Shown in pieces: positions 33,808-42,458 of a DNA stretch of 45,724 nucleotides; within the stretch, counting starts at the first letter, position 1; the number at the start of each line of letters is the position of its first letter. The position numbers were made by a program, and so were the translations under genes. The notes beneath the pieces were generated by a model. The model did no database searches. It had not been told where the DNA came from and saw only the letters and a list, made by a program, of their open reading frames with translations. The stretch covers positions 1 to 45,724 of the forward strand of contig JAFAHS010000036.1 of the NCBI GenBank assembly GCA_019237115.1. The letters are read 5' to 3'. This DNA is from Deltaproteobacteria bacterium (GTDB lineage Bacteria > Desulfobacterota > Binatia > Binatales > Binataceae).

Positions 33808-35484
33808 TCACGCCCGGCCGTTGCGGGCGTCCTGGGGCGTGCCGGATACGCGCCCCGGGCGGGGCTTCGCGCCGTTGCGTCGGGCGGCGGCGTTGCTGCG
33901 CGGCTTCACGTTATCTTTGTGGAGCTTGTACTCGATCGAGTCAACCAGGGCCTGCCAGCTCGCATCGACCACATTGCTCGACAGCCCCACGGTGCCCCAG
34001 CGACGCTTGCCGTCGGTCGATTCAATGAGCACGCGGACCCTCGCACCGGTGCCTGCGCCGGTGCCGAGGACCCGCACCTTGTAGTCGGCCAGGCGCATGG
34101 TTTCGAGATTGGGGTAGTACGGGATCAGCGCGGTGCGCAGCGCCGAGTCCAGCGCATTGACCGGACCATTGCCGATGGCGGAAGTACGCGAGCGCGCACC
34201 GTCGGGCCCCTCGATGACTACCACGGCTTCGCTGAAGGGGGCGTGGTCTTCGTGCCATTTATCGTCGAACACGCGGAAGCTCACGAAATTGAAATGTTCG
34301 CGGGCCAGTCCGAGGGTACGCAGCATCAGCAGTTCAAACGACGAATCGGCGCCGTCGTAGACGTAGCCCTCGCCTTCAAGGCGTTTGAGTTCGTCGAGCA
34401 GCACCGCGATCTTTTCGTTGTCGGGGCTGATGTCGATTCCGAATTCACGCGCCTTGTAGACGATGTTGGCGCGGCCCGCCAGTTCCGAGAGCAGGACCCT
34501 TCGGTCGTTGCCGACCGCGAGCGGGTCGATGTGCTCGTAGGTGTGAGCGTTGCGCTGGATCCCCGAGACGTGGAGCCCGGCCTTGTGCGCAAACGCGCTT
34601 CGGCCGACGTACGGCTGGCGCTGGAACGGCGTCACGTTGGCCAGTTCGTAGACCAGTGTCGATACCTCGCGGAGCTGCTTGAGCTTGGCCGGGGGGACGC
34701 ACTGGTAACCGAGTTTGAGCTGCAGGTTTGCGATGATGGAAATCAGGTTCGCGTTGCCGCAGCGTTCGCCGAAGCCGTTGATGGTGCCCTGCACCTGGAC
34801 GGCACCCGCCTCGACCGCCGCGATGGTGTTGGCAACCGCGACCTCGGAATCGTTGTGGCAGTGAATGCCGATTGGACAGCTTACCGCGGCACGAGCGGCC
34901 TTGACCGCGGCATCGATCTGGTGGGGCAGGCGACCGCCGTTGGTGTCGCACAGACCGATCAGGTCTGCCCCGGCCGCGTCGACGGCTTTGAGGCAGTCCA
35001 GGGCAAACTCCGGCTTGGAGAAATAGCCATCGAAGAAGTGCTCGGCATCGAAGATGACTTCCGCGACGCGTTTTTTTAAGAAGGCGATCGTATCGTTCAG
35101 AATTTCGAGGTTGGCATCGGCCGAGATTCTAAGCGCCTCGCGCACATGCAGGTCCCAGGTCTTGCCGACCACGGTCGCAACCGGAGTTTCGGCGCGCAGC
35201 AGCAATTGCAGGTTGCGGTCCTGGGCGGCGCGCACGTTGGCGCGGCGGGTCGAACCGAAGGCGGCGATTTTCGAGTGACGAAGCCGCGCCTTGCGAACCT
35301 CACGAAAGAAGGCGGCATCGCGTTCGTTGGAACCTGGCCAGCCACCCTCGATGTAGTCAAAGCCGAGATCGTCGAGACGCCGCGCGACTTCGACCTTGTC
35401 GGCGGTCGTGAGGGATACATCCTCGGACTGACAGCCGTCGCGCAGAGTCGTGTCGTAGACCTGAATGTGTTTGGTAACCGCCAT
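33808..35484 (-). CDS. cimA: (R)-citramalate synthase
   Basis: A 558-residue enzyme that condenses pyruvate and acetyl-CoA to citramalate, leading to 2-oxobutyrate and isoleucine without threonine. The DRE-TIM barrel has VYDTTLRDGCQSEDVSLT (residues 9-26), GFDYIEGGWPGSNERD, IGLCDTNGG and the metal site HCHND (H208, H210). NGFGERCGNANL follows. The C-terminal regulatory domain (about 420-520) resembles the LeuA allosteric domain. Length and the GGWPGSNxxD motif fit the CimA type rather than LeuA or NifV. The ATG is 4 bp after the lysC stop, with GAGGAG inside the lysC end, so the genes are coupled. Confidence 0.94.
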   Translation of the reverse strand: MAVTKHIQVYDTTLRDGCQSEDVSLTTADKVEVARRLDDLGFDYIEGGWPGSNERDAAFFREVRKARLRHSKIAAFGSTRRANVRAAQDRNLQLLLRAETPVATVVGKTWDLHVREALRISADANLEILNDTIAFLKKRVAEVIFDAEHFFDGYFSKPEFALDCLKAVDAAGADLIGLCDTNGGRLPHQIDAAVKAARAAVSCPIGIHCHNDSEVAVANTIAAVEAGAVQVQGTINGFGERCGNANLISIIANLQLKLGYQCVPPAKLKQLREVSTLVYELANVTPFQRQPYVGRSAFAHKAGLHVSGIQRNAHTYEHIDPLAVGNDRRVLLSELAGRANIVYKAREFGIDISPDNEKIAVLLDELKRLEGEGYVYDGADSSFELLMLRTLGLAREHFNFVSFRVFDDKWHEDHAPFSEAVVVIEGPDGARSRTSAIGNGPVNALDSALRTALIPYYPNLETMRLADYKVRVLGTGAGTGARVRVLIESTDGKRRWGTVGLSSNVVDASWQALVDSIEYKLHKDNVKPRSNAAARRNGAKPRPGRVSGTPQDARNGRA

Positions 35485-35488
35485 GAGG

Positions 35489-36730
35489 CTAGACCGTCTC
35501 CTCGGGCAACTGGAAGTCGGCGCTGTCCACGAACGCGTCGTGGAGCGAGCGCATCGCCAGCTCTCCGTATTTCAAACCGACCACCACCGAAACCTTGATC
35601 TCGGAGGTGGCAATCATCTCGATATTGATTCGCTCGCCGGCGAGCACTTCGAACATCCGCGCGGCGACGCCCGCATGGGTTCGCATGCCTACGCCCACGA
35701 TCGATACTTTCGCAACCTGGTCCTCGTGGCGCACCCCGGTCGCACCGATCTCGGCGCTGACGCGCTGCACCAACTCCAGGGTGCGGGCCAGATCGTCGCG
35801 GTTGACGGTGAAGGTCAGATCGGTGCGGCCGTCGGCGCTGGCGTTCTGAATGATCATATCCACCACGATGTCGGCCGCGGCGATAGGACCGAATATCCTG
35901 GCCGCGAGGCCCGGGCGATCTTCGACGCCGGTAACGGTGACCTTGCTCTGATACTGGTCCAGCGTCACTCCGGAAACGAGCAGATTTTCCATCGATGGGT
36001 CCTCTTGTCCCACCCACGTACCCTCCGATTCAGTGAAGCTGGACCGCACTACCAGCGGCACCCGGTAGCGGCGCGCCAGCTCGACCGAGCGGAGCTGGAG
36101 CACTTTCGCGCCGAGACCGGCCATTTCGAGCATCTCGTCGTAGGAGATTCGTTTGAGCTTTTTAGCCTTGGGGCAGATGTTGGGATCGGCGGTGTATACG
36201 CCGTCAACGTCCGTGTAGATCTCGCAGGCGTCCGCCTTCAAGGCCGCGGCCAGCGCGACCGCGGTCAGATCCGAGGCGCCGCGGCCGAGAGTGGTAATGT
36301 CTCCCAGCTCATCCACGCCCTGATACCCGGCGACCACCACGATCCTGTCGGCGTTCAGTTCTTTGACCACCCGGGAGGGATCGATTGACTTGATGCGAGC
36401 GCGGCCGTGATTGGAATCGGTCGCGATGCGCAATTGATCGGCGAGAAAGGAAATCGCGGGGACCCGTAGGGCCTGCAGCCGAATGGTCAGGAGCGCGGCG
36501 GAGACCTGCTCGCCGGTCGCGACCAGCACGTCGGTTTCGCGGGCGCTGGGGGTCTCACACAATTCGGATGCCAGCTTGAAGAGACGATTGGTCTCACCCG
36601 CCATCGCAGACACCACCACGACCATGCGGTTGCCAAGCTGGCGCGCGTGCGCAACCCGCTCGGCGACCACGCGGATGCGTTCGGTCGAGCCAACCGAGGT
36701 GCCGCCGTACTTTTGAACGATCAGGGCCAT
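35489..36730 (-). CDS. lysC: aspartate kinase
   Basis: A 413-residue aspartokinase, the first step to lysine, threonine and methionine. The N-terminal IVQKYGGTSVGSTERIRVVA is the kinase signature; CEIYTDVDGVYTADPNICPK is also standard. The ATP-site motif, usually GRGGSDTTA, reads GRGASDLTAVALAAAL here. Two ACT domains occupy about residues 265-413 (TVTGVEDRPGLAARIFGPIA and KVSIVGVGMRTHAGVAARMF), so feedback control by lysine and/or threonine is expected. The start at 36730 is set by the family; the frame is open to 36973. No clear RBS is present, but a 4-bp CCCC/GGGG hairpin lies 20 nt upstream. Confidence 0.95.
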   Translation of the reverse strand: MALIVQKYGGTSVGSTERIRVVAERVAHARQLGNRMVVVVSAMAGETNRLFKLASELCETPSARETDVLVATGEQVSAALLTIRLQALRVPAISFLADQLRIATDSNHGRARIKSIDPSRVVKELNADRIVVVAGYQGVDELGDITTLGRGASDLTAVALAAALKADACEIYTDVDGVYTADPNICPKAKKLKRISYDEMLEMAGLGAKVLQLRSVELARRYRVPLVVRSSFTESEGTWVGQEDPSMENLLVSGVTLDQYQSKVTVTGVEDRPGLAARIFGPIAAADIVVDMIIQNASADGRTDLTFTVNRDDLARTLELVQRVSAEIGATGVRHEDQVAKVSIVGVGMRTHAGVAARMFEVLAGERINIEMIATSEIKVSVVVGLKYGELAMRSLHDAFVDSADFQLPEETV

Positions 36731-37017
36731 GGACAAGAACCGGTCATTTGCCCCAAAACACTGGGGTAAACGTTGATTATGAGCAGATTTCAGAAGGTAA
36801 ACCAGCCCCTTGCGTGACCCGTTCACACGGTTCAACTCTCCGCAAAACGCCCGCGGGCAGGAAGCGAATCCTCCTTCTGACTCCCCCCGTCGTGGTGACG
36901 AGGAGCCGACTGCCCGGCCTGCCTGGAATGGCCCCGGAGCGAAGGCACCGCCAGCGTGCAGCACAAATTGCATCGAGGGTCCCTCGGCGTAAGCTTGCTC
37001 ATCGGTCAGTAACGGAC
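36731..37017. other. divergent lysC/GNAT intergenic region
   Basis: A 287-bp shared upstream region. CCCC-N8-GGGG (36751-36766) forms a small hairpin close to the lysC start. On the minus strand an interrupted stem also forms at about 36880-36905 (CTCC/GGAG with inner CGTC/GACG). I do not recognise a lysine riboswitch or any other known leader. Confidence 0.35.
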
Positions 37018-37722
37018 ATGATCACGAGAATTCCGCTCGACTTGGCGATCACACGTGTTGCCACACTCCACCGGCACGATAGTCGTGGGCGCATGGTCGA
37101 GGTCAATCAGTGGGACGGAGGTACACCGGCGCGCTTTACTTTGATGAGGACCGTTGACGACGTCATCTGCCGGTTTCGTACGGACGTTCCAGATGACCTG
37201 GCGCACACGCTCGAGGAGCTATGCAGCCAGGAACCCAGAGGCCAGCAATTGGGGAAGCTGCCCGTTCACCATCATCGTTATCGCACCCTCCTTGCCTCGC
37301 ACGCCTCGGTCGAGGTGGTCGGGGCGGGACCCGCTTACGTATTCACGCAGGAGGTGGCAGGGAGTGCGCCATCGATCGCGATCGGCGAGCACAACGCATA
37401 TCTGCTGCGTGGCGGGCTCGAAGACTGGATCCCCGATGTACCGCACCGCAGACCCTTCATGGCGATGGTCGAGGATGGGCGTGCAGTCGCGGTTTGCGCC
37501 AGCGTGCGCATTTCCACTGCGGTGCACTGCGCGGGCGTGGAAACGCGCCCGGAGTATCGCCAGCGCGGCCACGCGGCGAACGCTGCGGCCGGGTGGGCAC
37601 GTGCCGTGAGGGCGCTGGGGGCCACGCCTTTCTACAGTACTTCGTGGGATAACCTCGCCTCGCAACGGGTGGCGGAGCGGCTGGGGTTGACGATGGTTGC
37701 GGTGGATTTTTCGATAGCCTGA
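37018..37722 (+). CDS. GNAT family N-acetyltransferase
   Basis: A 234-residue protein. The C-terminal half has the GNAT core: AVAVCASVRIS strand, VETRPEYRQRGHAANAAAGW with the acetyl-CoA pyrophosphate loop RQRGHA, then FYSTSWDNLASQRVAERLGL, the conserved final helix and strand. The N-terminal half (about 1-120) is unlike common GNAT domains and may bind the substrate. The acceptor is unknown. The start at 37018 is the best ATG but has little RBS; the frame is open upstream to 36748 without family-like sequence. It is divergent from lysC and convergent with a small membrane protein gene. Confidence 0.8.
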   Translation: MITRIPLDLAITRVATLHRHDSRGRMVEVNQWDGGTPARFTLMRTVDDVICRFRTDVPDDLAHTLEELCSQEPRGQQLGKLPVHHHRYRTLLASHASVEVVGAGPAYVFTQEVAGSAPSIAIGEHNAYLLRGGLEDWIPDVPHRRPFMAMVEDGRAVAVCASVRISTAVHCAGVETRPEYRQRGHAANAAAGWARAVRALGATPFYSTSWDNLASQRVAERLGLTMVAVDFSIA

Positions 37723-37726
37723 GCGG

Positions 37727-38011
37727 TCAGCGATCGCGACCTGGAGAGAGTACATCGATCCAGCCGTACAGAATTCTCATGGCGACCCACAGCGCAGGTA
37801 TGGCCCAGGGGGTCATGAAGAGGGGCAGGAATCCGGCGGCCACCAGCCCCACGCCCTGACCTCTGAGTTCGACCTCCATCTTGAAAAGGCAATAGACGGC
37901 GGCGATGCCCCAAATAACGCCGGCGATCGTCACCACGATTAGATAGAGGAACGCCGAAATCGCGCAGTTTGCCAGCAGGCCATGCGCGACGCTCACTCGC
38001 AGGAGGTCCAT
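37727..38011 (-). CDS. small membrane protein, unknown
   Basis: A 94-residue protein with two hydrophobic segments: about 15-43 (CAISAFLYLIVVTIAGVIWG and following) and about 54-80 (GLVAAGFLPLFMTPWAIPAL and following), separated by a charged turn (KMEVELRGQG). I do not recognise the family. The gene converges on the GNAT gene with a 4-bp gap and lies downstream of the HTH regulator on the same strand (117 bp). RBS is weak, so the call rests on composition and length. Confidence 0.5.
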   Translation of the reverse strand: MDLLRVSVAHGLLANCAISAFLYLIVVTIAGVIWGIAAVYCLFKMEVELRGQGVGLVAAGFLPLFMTPWAIPALWVAMRILYGWIDVLSPGRDR

Positions 38012-38122
38012 AGCGGTGGTTGGAGGGTAGCGCCGGGTCGCGGCAAATGCGACGCGTCCGCGCTCCTCCCGGCCCCGGGTGGACGGAATTCTCGGGCGGC
38101 CAGCGCGCCCGTCCGCGCAACC

Positions 38123-38142
38123 CCCGACTCAGGAGAGTCGGG
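38123..38142. terminator. perfect 8-bp hairpin over the regulator stop codon
   Basis: CCCGACTC (38123-38130) and GAGTCGGG (38135-38142) with a 4-nt loop. It includes the stop codon of the HTH regulator (38129-38131). No T-run follows on the minus strand, so it may act as a transcript-end stabiliser rather than a true intrinsic terminator. Confidence 0.4.
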
Positions 38143-39238
38143 CGACTACTTTGCCCATCGAGGAAGTGTCGTAGCCGCACAGCATGGCTACCTCACGGGC
38201 GAACCGGGCGGAGGTGAGCGATTCCATCATCGCCCGCAGCGGGGTCGATGACATTTCGCCTTCCGGAATGGCGAGATCGTAGCGCTCTTCACGAATCGGA
38301 ACGAATCCCAGCCCGTACGCCTGCGCGGCCACTCGCAGTGTCACGCCAGCGTCGGCGCGCCCGGCCGCGATTGCCTCGGCGACCTCGAGGTGACCGGGAA
38401 CTTCGACTTCATAGCCCGCAATGGCTCTCGCCTCGAGGCCCAGGTCGCGAATGGCCTCGTCGAGCGCGCTGCGCGCGCCCGCGCCGCGTTCGCGGTTGAC
38501 GATCCTGAGGCCGCGGCGCCCGAGGTCGGCGAAGCCTCGGATCGAATGCGGGTTACGAGGAGCGGTGGCGAGCCCCAGTTCCCAGCGTCCGAAACTGACC
38601 AGTACGGTGCGTCGACGGCCGAGCGCGCGGTGGGCCGCATCGAGATTGTATTCGCCGGTTTTGCGATGGCGCAGATGCGCGCCGGCAACATGGACCTGGC
38701 CCGCGCCCAGCGCGTCGAGCGCCTGCTTGCTGCCCCGTCCGAACGCCGCCACGGTGACCGGGGCGTGATGGCGCGCGATCCAGTCGGCGAATATCGAGAC
38801 CGCCGGGTCGCATCCAGCGACCAGCAGCATGGAATTGATTTCCGCCGCCGAGCGAAGGCTCTCTACCGCGGCGCGGCTTCCATGCGTCCGTTCGATGGTT
38901 CCGGCGGCCGGCGCCAGCGCTCGCGGTGCGGCGAAGTACGGAACCGCGACCACGCGTCCCCTGACCCGGCCGAGCGCAACCCGGGTTCCCCGCGCACCTT
39001 CCGCGCCCGAAGCCACTACCGCATCGATGCGCTCGAAGGGTACCTCGGCAAACAGACTCTCGACCGTGTCGCCCAGTTCGCGTGCGAGCTTGAGCGCGAC
39101 GCCGACACTCGGCTGATAAACACCCGACTCGATCGCGCTCAGGGCCTGCCGCGAGATTGCTGCGCGGCGCGCAAGTTCGGTCTGGCTTATCTGGCGCGCG
39201 GTGCGCGCGCTGCGGATCCGGTTTCCGAGGTCAGCCAT
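38129..39238 (-). CDS. XRE-type HTH regulator fused to a substrate-binding domain
   Basis: A 369-residue transcription factor. Residues about 5-60 form an XRE/Cro helix-turn-helix (RIRSARTARQISQTELARRA, AISRQALSAIESGVYQPSVG). Residues about 90-340 resemble the PBP-like ligand-binding domain of molybdate-binding type regulators: LLVAGCDPAVSIFADWIARH, then YNLDAAHRALGRRRTVLVSF, and VPGHLEVAEAIAAGRADAGV with LRVAAQAYGLGFVPIREERY. Such fusions sense a small oxyanion or related ligand; the ligand is not known. A 6-bp dyad (39252-39271) 13 bp before the ATG may serve autoregulation. Confidence 0.85.
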   Translation of the reverse strand: MADLGNRIRSARTARQISQTELARRAAISRQALSAIESGVYQPSVGVALKLARELGDTVESLFAEVPFERIDAVVASGAEGARGTRVALGRVRGRVVAVPYFAAPRALAPAAGTIERTHGSRAAVESLRSAAEINSMLLVAGCDPAVSIFADWIARHHAPVTVAAFGRGSKQALDALGAGQVHVAGAHLRHRKTGEYNLDAAHRALGRRRTVLVSFGRWELGLATAPRNPHSIRGFADLGRRGLRIVNRERGAGARSALDEAIRDLGLEARAIAGYEVEVPGHLEVAEAIAAGRADAGVTLRVAAQAYGLGFVPIREERYDLAIPEGEMSSTPLRAMMESLTSARFAREVAMLCGYDTSSMGKVVARLS

Positions 39239-39529
39239 AATACTTGTCGGCTACGCCATCGTGGCGGCGTAAGAATCCCGCCATGAGAATTCTCTTTCGC
39301 CGGTCCGGGTTCAAGGTGGTGATAATGGGCGCGGTGCTCCCTGCTGAGGTTAGTGCCAGCCCAAGCGCGAAAAGCGCAGAGTACTGCTGGGGCCGGCGGC
39401 CGAGGCGACGTGGTGCCGGGACGGTCCACGGACGCCTGGGTCTGATCCTTCGCGCTGGCTCAGGTCGCGGTCACGAAATATCGCGCATACAACAACGCAC
39501 TGATTCTGAGCCCGCGCGTGCCGTTCTGA
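39239..39529. other. intergenic region upstream of the HTH regulator
   Basis: A 291-bp stretch between the regulator gene and the histidine phosphatase gene, both leftward. It holds the dyad at 39252-39271. No gene or known structured RNA is recognised. Confidence 0.35.
39252..39271. promoter_or_regulatory. candidate autoregulatory dyad
   Basis: TACGCC (39252-39257) and GGCGTA (39266-39271), 8 bp apart, centred about 23 bp before the regulator ATG at 39238. Position and symmetry would suit an operator bound by the XRE-type regulator itself. This is inference from symmetry only. Confidence 0.35.
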
Positions 39530-40135
39530 TCACCCGCCGCTCTCGCGCTCACCGTTGCTCTCCGCTTCGAGTACGCGTGGCACCAGGTAGCGGCCCGCGT
39601 CGTGTTCCACCACGACGATGCCGCAGTTGGCGGGGATATGCGAACCTTCCCAACTGCCAGTCACGTGCGCCCAGAAGGTACGCATCACGCCGCCGTGACT
39701 GACGATAATCAGTTCACGGTCCGGATGGGCCCTGGCCAAACGATCGAGCGCCGGTGCGCTGCGCATCCGCACGTCCTGCTGGCTCTCGCCACCGGCGGGG
39801 CGCCATTCCCAGGACCGGTCCGGCCGGTAGGTCGGATCCGCGCGCACCACGTCGTAGGACTTGCCGGCCAGCTGACCGAGACTTTGCTCGCGGAAGTGGG
39901 GTTCAATTTCCACCGGAGCCCCGATGAGTTCGGCGATGATGCGTGCGGTTTCGCGCGCGCGAAAGTATGGACTCGAGACGATGAGCGTCGGGCTAAAGAG
40001 AGCCTTAATCCGTAGGGCTGCTTCCCACGCCTGGCGGCGACCGAGTTCGGTTATTCCGGCCTCGGGGGAGGTGGTGAAATGACGGATGGCGTTGCCTTCA
40101 CTTTCGCCGTGACGAATCAGTATGAGCTTTCCCAT
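39530..40135 (-). CDS. histidine phosphatase family protein (phosphoglycerate-mutase-like)
   Basis: A 201-residue member of the histidine phosphatase superfamily. LILIRHGESEGN places the phospho-acceptor His9 in the RHG motif; ITELGRRQAWEAA, VSSPYFRARETARII and EPHFREQSLGQLAGK are the following conserved blocks, and LIIVSHGGVMRTF holds the second catalytic His. The substrate may be a sugar phosphate, nucleotide or cofactor intermediate. The start at 40135 fits the family; the frame extends to 40264 through GC-rich non-family sequence. RBS is weak. Confidence 0.9.
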   Translation of the reverse strand: MGKLILIRHGESEGNAIRHFTTSPEAGITELGRRQAWEAALRIKALFSPTLIVSSPYFRARETARIIAELIGAPVEIEPHFREQSLGQLAGKSYDVVRADPTYRPDRSWEWRPAGGESQQDVRMRSAPALDRLARAHPDRELIIVSHGGVMRTFWAHVTGSWEGSHIPANCGIVVVEHDAGRYLVPRVLEAESNGERESGG

Positions 40136-40225
40136 CAAGATTAGTGTCCCACGTTGATAGCCTTTACGGTATCTGCGCTCGGCGCCGACCCGCGTATCCC
40201 GCGCCGCACGGAAGCCAGCTCTGGC

Positions 40226-40261
40226 GCGGCGCGGCGCCTTTGGTCGGGGCGGCGCGGCGCC
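40226..40261. repeat. 13-bp GC-only direct repeat
   Basis: GCGGCGCGGCGCC at 40226-40238 and again at 40249-40261, in the 200-bp gap between the slipin gene end and the histidine phosphatase start. Each copy contains the palindrome GGCGCC, so strong hairpins are possible on both strands. It may end the slipin transcript. Confidence 0.45.
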
Positions 40262-40336
40262 CAAGCCATCACTTCACCGCGGTCGGGTTCGTTTCAGGAT
40301 GAGCAAACCTGGATGACCTATCATCGCGCGGCAGGG

Positions 40337-41128
40337 TTACTTTTTTGTTTCGCTCGGGCCGCTCTCGGCATTGTTGGCGCGCGCCTGGGCGATGGCGCGG
40401 AAGGGCTCAAGCAGGTCGATTGGCAGCGGGAAGATCGTGGTCGAGTTCTTCTCGGTGGCAATTTCGGCGAGCGTCTGGAGGTAACGAAGCTGCAGCGTGA
40501 TCGGGCTCTTGCCCATGATCTCGGCGGCCTCGGCCAGGCGCTGGGCCGCCTGAAATTCGCCTTCGGCTGCGATTACCTTGGCGCGACGCTCGCGCTCCGC
40601 CTCTGCCTGTGCCGCAATCGCGCGCTGCATGTCCTGGGGCAGATCGATGTTCTTGATTTCGACCAGCGTGACTTTGATGCCCCATGGCTCGGTCTGCGCA
40701 TCGACGATTTCCTGGATGCGCGCGTTGAGTTTTTCACGTTGCGAGAGCAGGTCATCCAGGTCGCTCTGGCCGCCAACCGAGCGGAGTGTGGTTTGAGCGA
40801 GTTGCATGGTGGCAAACAGGTAGTTGGCAACTTCGGTCACCGCGCGCGACGGGTCGACCACCCGAAAATAGAGTACCGCGCTGACTTTGACGGTGACGTT
40901 GTCCTGGGTGATCACGTCCTGCGGCGGAATGTCGAGGGTCACGGTGCGCAGGTCGATTCGGACCATCCGCTCAACCACCGGCAGGATGAAAGCCACGCCC
41001 GGGCCACGATAGGGAGTCAGGCGCCCGAGCCTGAATACGACCGCGCGTTCGTACTCGTTAAGAATCTTGAGCCCGCTCAGAACGTAGATGATGAGGATTA
41101 CGATAACGACGCCGATTCCGGATGCCAC
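40337..41128 (-). CDS. slipin (SPFH/stomatin-like) membrane protein
   Basis: A 263-residue SPFH-domain protein. One N-terminal membrane segment ([16 protein letters not shown]) is followed by [57 protein letters not shown] and the helical [20 protein letters not shown], typical of slipins. It forms membrane scaffolds and is often the partner and substrate of an NfeD protease. The start is a GTG at 41128 with AAGGAG 9 nt upstream, better than the frame start at 41218. It lies 13 bp after the NfeD gene, a conserved pairing. Confidence 0.93.
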   Translation of the reverse strand: MASGIGVVIVILIIYVLSGLKILNEYERAVVFRLGRLTPYRGPGVAFILPVVERMVRIDLRTVTLDIPPQDVITQDNVTVKVSAVLYFRVVDPSRAVTEVANYLFATMQLAQTTLRSVGGQSDLDDLLSQREKLNARIQEIVDAQTEPWGIKVTLVEIKNIDLPQDMQRAIAAQAEAERERRAKVIAAEGEFQAAQRLAEAAEIMGKSPITLQLRYLQTLAEIATEKNSTTIFPLPIDLLEPFRAIAQARANNAESGPSETKK

Positions 41129-41141
41129 ACTGGTTTCTCCT

Positions 41142-42458
41142 TCAGCCAGACCGCTGGACCTCGATTTCAAGACCGCGCACCGCCAGGACTCTGGCCCTCG
41201 CCCCCAGCGGGAGCGCATCGCCGCTCACCGCACGCCAAATCTCTCCGTGCACGAACACCTTGCCGGGGGCTCCCGGCGCGATTGCTTCGCGAACTTCGCC
41301 GATCTCTCCGACCAGGCCTTCGGCGCCGGTTTTGGGGCGGCTTCGCCGATCGCGCGCGACGATATAGCCGACCCCGAGGACTACCGCGGCCAAGCCCCCC
41401 GCAGCACCGTAAATGATGTTGCGGCTGACCACCAGGTTGGTGCGCGAAGTGTCGATGAAGAGCAGCGACCCGACAACAAATGCGATAACTCCGCCCAAGC
41501 CCAGCACGCCATAACTGGTGGTGAACGCCTCGGCTATCAACATTGCGATGCCAAGCAATATCAGGAGGAATCCCGACAGGTTCACGGGCAAGACCTCGAA
41601 CGACGCCAGCGCGAGCAAAAGACAGATGGCGCCGGCGACACCCGGCAGGAACACGCCCGGGTGCGCAAACTCGAAGTAAAGCCCGACTACTCCAGCCATC
41701 ATCAGGAGATAGACGATGTTCGGGTCGGACAGGACGTTAAGCAGGGATTGCCCGACGGTCATGTGCGCGGGGCGCACCGTGGCGCCGGCGAGTTCCAGCG
41801 TGACCTGACGGCCACCCACCGTGACCTTGCGGCCCGAGGCCTGGCTCAGCAGGCTTGGCAAATCCTGCGCGACAATATCGATAACGTGCTTCTGGAGTGC
41901 CTCGCGCTCCCCAATTGCGACGCTGTGACGCACCGCCTGTTCGACCCAATCCTGGTTGCGGCCGCGCTGCTGAGCGATAGTGCGCGCGAAACCAGCAGTG
42001 AAGTTCTCTATCTTCTGGCCCATTGCGCCGTGAATGTCGGAACCGCCTCCTTCGACCGGATGCGCAGCGCCGATGGTTGTGCCGGGCGCCATCGCCGCGA
42101 TGTTGGCGGCCTGGGTAACGAAGGTTCCGGCAGATGCGGCGGCGGCACCGGACGGGGCCACATAGACGATCACGGGCAGCGGGGCGCCGAGCAGGCTTTT
42201 GACGATATGTTGAGCGGAACTGAGCAACCCGCCGGGGGTGTCCAGCTCGATAACCAGAGCGGCGGCGCCTTCGCGCGAGGCCGTGGCAAGTGCATCGTCG
42301 ATGTAGTTGGCGACCGCGGGATTGATGCTGCCGTCGATTTTGATCAGCTCGACCCATCGAGCGGCTGCTGCCTGGTCGCCTGCGCGGGCAGAGAGACCGG
42401 CCAGGCCGATCGCTACGGCAATCGCGAGCAGCGCGAGGGCTAAAGCCCGCAAGCTCAC
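41142..42458 (-). CDS. NfeD family membrane-bound serine protease (1510-N type)
   Basis: A 438-residue protein: signal or anchor sequence ([17 protein letters not shown]), a ClpP-like crotonase-fold protease domain, four to five membrane segments, and a C-terminal NfeD OB-fold domain. [15 protein letters not shown] holds the nucleophile Ser109 and MGQKIENF the general-base Lys149, as in the Ser-Lys dyad of the archaeal 1510-N protease that cleaves stomatin. The GTG start at 42458 overlaps the UDG stop as GTGA and leaves a clean signal peptide; the ATG frame start at 42521 would overlap UDG by 67 bp. Its partner slipin follows. Confidence 0.9.
   Translation of the reverse strand: MSLRALALALLAIAVAIGLAGLSARAGDQAAAARWVELIKIDGSINPAVANYIDDALATASREGAAALVIELDTPGGLLSSAQHIVKSLLGAPLPVIVYVAPSGAAAASAGTFVTQAANIAAMAPGTTIGAAHPVEGGGSDIHGAMGQKIENFTAGFARTIAQQRGRNQDWVEQAVRHSVAIGEREALQKHVIDIVAQDLPSLLSQASGRKVTVGGRQVTLELAGATVRPAHMTVGQSLLNVLSDPNIVYLLMMAGVVGLYFEFAHPGVFLPGVAGAICLLLALASFEVLPVNLSGFLLILLGIAMLIAEAFTTSYGVLGLGGVIAFVVGSLLFIDTSRTNLVVSRNIIYGAAGGLAAVVLGVGYIVARDRRSRPKTGAEGLVGEIGEVREAIAPGAPGKVFVHGEIWRAVSGDALPLGARARVLAVRGLEIEVQRSG

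Noticed and set aside
33403..35079. A 558-codon open frame on the plus strand
   Set aside because: It lies fully antisense to cimA and cysE, whose products carry clear catalytic motifs. Its translation has no recognisable domain; long antisense frames are expected in GC-rich DNA.
36731..37017. A lysine riboswitch before lysC
   Set aside because: Only short hairpins are visible; the conserved lysine-aptamer core was not recognised.
40154..42443. Two long plus-strand frames (40154-41416 and 41088-42443)
   Set aside because: Antisense shadows of slipin and NfeD, which have full motifs and coupled starts.
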